Of a stretch of 6,162 nt of DNA, positions 5,070 through 6,162 are shown piece after piece (within the stretch, counting starts at the first letter, position 1; each line of letters starts with the position of its first letter). The stretch is from Schwartzia sp. (in: firmicutes) (lineage in GTDB: Bacteria > Bacillota > Negativicutes > Selenomonadales > Selenomonadaceae). Where the stretch lies: NCBI GenBank assembly GCA_017939945.1, contig JAGAZS010000148.1:1-6162 (forward strand), in the 5' to 3' direction. The position numbers were made by a program, and so were the translations under genes. The notes under the pieces are model-generated. The model had not been told where the DNA came from. It made no database searches and worked only from the letters and a program-made list of their open reading frames with translations.

Positions 5070-5377
5070 CGCACAGCATTTGGATCTATCTCCTCGTGAT
5101 GTCCGCGGTGACGCTGGCCATACGCATCCTGCCGCTGACGCTGATCCGCCGCCAGATCAAGAGCCGCTTCGTGCGCTCGTTCCTGTTTTATGTGCCTTAC
5201 ATCACGCTGGCGGTCATGACCTTTCCCGACATCCTCCACGCGACCCAGACGCCGGTCTCTGGCATGCTGGCGCTGATTATCGGAGCGCTCCTGGCGTGGC
5301 TCGGAGCGAGCCTGTTCAAGGTCTCGGCTTTTTGCTGCGTAGTAGTGTTCATAGCGGAGAGGTTCCTGGTCGGATAA
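5066..5377 (+). CDS. azlD: AzlD, small subunit of branched-chain amino acid exporter
   Basis: This 103-residue, almost wholly hydrophobic protein has the length and position of AzlD/BrnE, the small partner of AzlC. It has about four membrane segments: residues 4-22, roughly 37-54 with the PYITLAVMTFP motif, 63-82 and 84-100. A basic stretch RRQIKSRFVR (28-37) lies between the first two. Both subunits are needed for export in characterised systems. The ATG at 5066 lies within the azlC stop (ATGA), with AGGAG eight bases upstream, indicating coupled translation of the two subunits. No Lrp- or AsnC-type regulator is adjacent. Confidence 0.92.
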   Translation: MTHSIWIYLLVMSAVTLAIRILPLTLIRRQIKSRFVRSFLFYVPYITLAVMTFPDILHATQTPVSGMLALIIGALLAWLGASLFKVSAFCCVVVFIAERFLVG

Positions 5378-5387
5378 ATACAGAAAT

Positions 5388-5431
5388 AAACGTCCGCAAT
5401 CGTCGAAAACGAGACGATTGCGGACGTTTTT
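5388..5431. terminator. Bidirectional terminator between azlD and dinB
   Basis: A perfect 17-base stem (5388-5404 with 5413-5429) around an 8-base loop is followed on the plus strand by a T-run and on the minus strand by TTTATTT. The dinB stop codon (5432-5430) sits in the T-run, so the hairpin serves both convergent genes with almost no spacer. Confidence 0.93.
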
Positions 5432-6162
5432 ATTCTTCCTTCGTTTTTTGCAGCGCGGCGCGCGTCAGAATATTTTCCCCGAAACGCTTTTTCAAACCGT
5501 CGATCGCGTCGTAAAGGCGATCTTTCTTTTCGTGGTCGTCGAACAGCGAAACCTCTCCGCCTTCCGAAAGATTTCCGGCGGAGACGCCGAGCAAACGGAT
5601 TCCCTGTCCCGGCGGCATGGAAAAAGCGCGAAACAATGTCTGCGCCTCCCGGAAGATATCCTCGTCGTAAGCAATCGGTTCGGGAAGCGTCTGCTGGCGG
5701 GTGAAGGTGTCGAAGGAGCCGAGACGGACCTTCAACGTGATCGTCCGCGCGAATAGACCTTTTCGCCGTAGCCGCCAGCCGACTTCTTCCGACAGTGCGA
5801 GCAGCACTTTTTCGGCCTCCCCCCGGGAGCGGATGTCCTCGTCAAAAGTTTCTTCCCGCCCGATGGACTGCGCAGCACGCCTCGGCTCCACGGGCCGATC
5901 GTCAAGGCCGTGGGCGAGGGCGAGAAGCTGCGACGCCATCCGGTCGCCGAGGGACCGAGCCAGTTCCCCCCTGTCAGCGGCGGCAAGCTGACCGATGGTC
6001 CTGAATCCAAGGGCGGCAAGCCGCGCCTCGGTCTTTTTCCCGACGCCGAAGATCCGGCTCACCGGCAGCGGAGCCAAAACCTTTTCCACATCCTCCGGCC
6101 GGATGACCACGAGGCCGTCCGGCTTTTCGAGATCGGAGGCCAGCTTCGCAAGGAATTTATTC
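5430..6162 (-). CDS. dinB: DNA polymerase IV (DinB, Y-family), partial, N-terminus beyond right edge
   Basis: This is an error-prone translesion DNA polymerase. The last 243 codons are present. The visible part opens with NKFLAKLASDLEKPDGLVVI, the highly conserved DinB palm segment that follows the catalytic SxDE motif. Next comes the thumb with a helix-hairpin-helix (LPVSRIFGVGKKTEARLAALGFRTIGQLAA), then the little-finger domain (SIGREETFDEDI, RRKGLFARTITLKVR, DTFTRQQTL, IRLLGVSAGNL). Near the C-terminus GGEVSLFDD occupies the place of the beta-clamp motif (usually QLSLF), with glutamate where glutamine is usual. The tail DRLYDAIDGLKKRFG is typical of Firmicute DinB. The catalytic carboxylates lie outside the window, so activity cannot be judged. 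A GTG at 6110 could be taken as a start, but the conserved upstream sequence shows the frame continues. The gene is convergent with azlD. Confidence 0.95.
   Translation of the reverse strand, partial: NKFLAKLASDLEKPDGLVVIRPEDVEKVLAPLPVSRIFGVGKKTEARLAALGFRTIGQLAAADRGELARSLGDRMASQLLALAHGLDDRPVEPRRAAQSIGREETFDEDIRSRGEAEKVLLALSEEVGWRLRRKGLFARTITLKVRLGSFDTFTRQQTLPEPIAYDEDIFREAQTLFRAFSMPPGQGIRLLGVSAGNLSEGGEVSLFDDHEKKDRLYDAIDGLKKRFGENILTRAALQKTKEE

Noticed and set aside
1..6162. Mobile elements, CRISPR arrays, tRNA or phage genes
   Set aside because: I saw no spaced direct repeats, terminal inverted repeats around a transposase, tRNA cloverleaf or phage-like gene; composition looks uniform across the genes.

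Overview
The window is an ordinary-looking piece of bacterial chromosome. Coding regions are GC-rich, intergenic regions AT-rich, ribosome-binding sites are strong Firmicute-type (AGGAGG/GGAGG), and sigma-70-type promoters have 17-base spacers. Convergent genes share bidirectional hairpin terminators. GC-rich genes, a small dicluster ferredoxin, AzlCD and Bacillus-like signals together suggest a diderm Firmicute of the Negativicutes (Selenomonas-like). That placement is inference from style; no marker gene in the window proves it.

Layout, left to right. (1) A minus-strand pair: a 67-residue 2[4Fe-4S] ferredoxin (423 to 220) overlaps by ATGA a small membrane protein with a CxxxC motif that runs off the left edge. 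(2) Divergent from it, an AEC-family transporter (550-1500, +). (3) A 417-base gap without a protein gene holds a minus-strand RNA that I identify as 6S RNA (about 1735 to 1541), with its own strong promoter. It shares a hairpin terminator with the AEC gene. (4) A 120-residue acidic orphan protein (1918-2280, +) ends in a bidirectional terminator. (5) A perfect 16-base parS centromere site (2359-2374) lies in the convergent gap. (6) A secreted protein of unknown function (3091 to 2402, -). (7) cysK, cysteine synthase (3245-4177, +), divergent from the secreted protein gene; both have near-consensus promoters. (8) azlCD, a branched-chain amino acid exporter pair (4329-5377, +), with a promoter directly behind the cysK terminator. 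(9) The C-terminal two thirds of dinB, DNA polymerase IV (minus strand, running in from the right edge), convergent with azlD.

The protein genes do not form a single pathway. Amino acid handling recurs (cysteine synthesis, branched-chain amino acid export, a carboxylate-type permease). The two most informative elements are non-coding: parS implies the window lies in the ParB-loading region, usually around oriC, and the 6S RNA is the global RNA polymerase regulator. I found no mobile element, CRISPR array, tRNA or rRNA, and no clear evidence of a new multi-gene system. The least explained items are the ferredoxin/membrane-protein pair, the orphan secreted protein and the orphan 120-residue protein.
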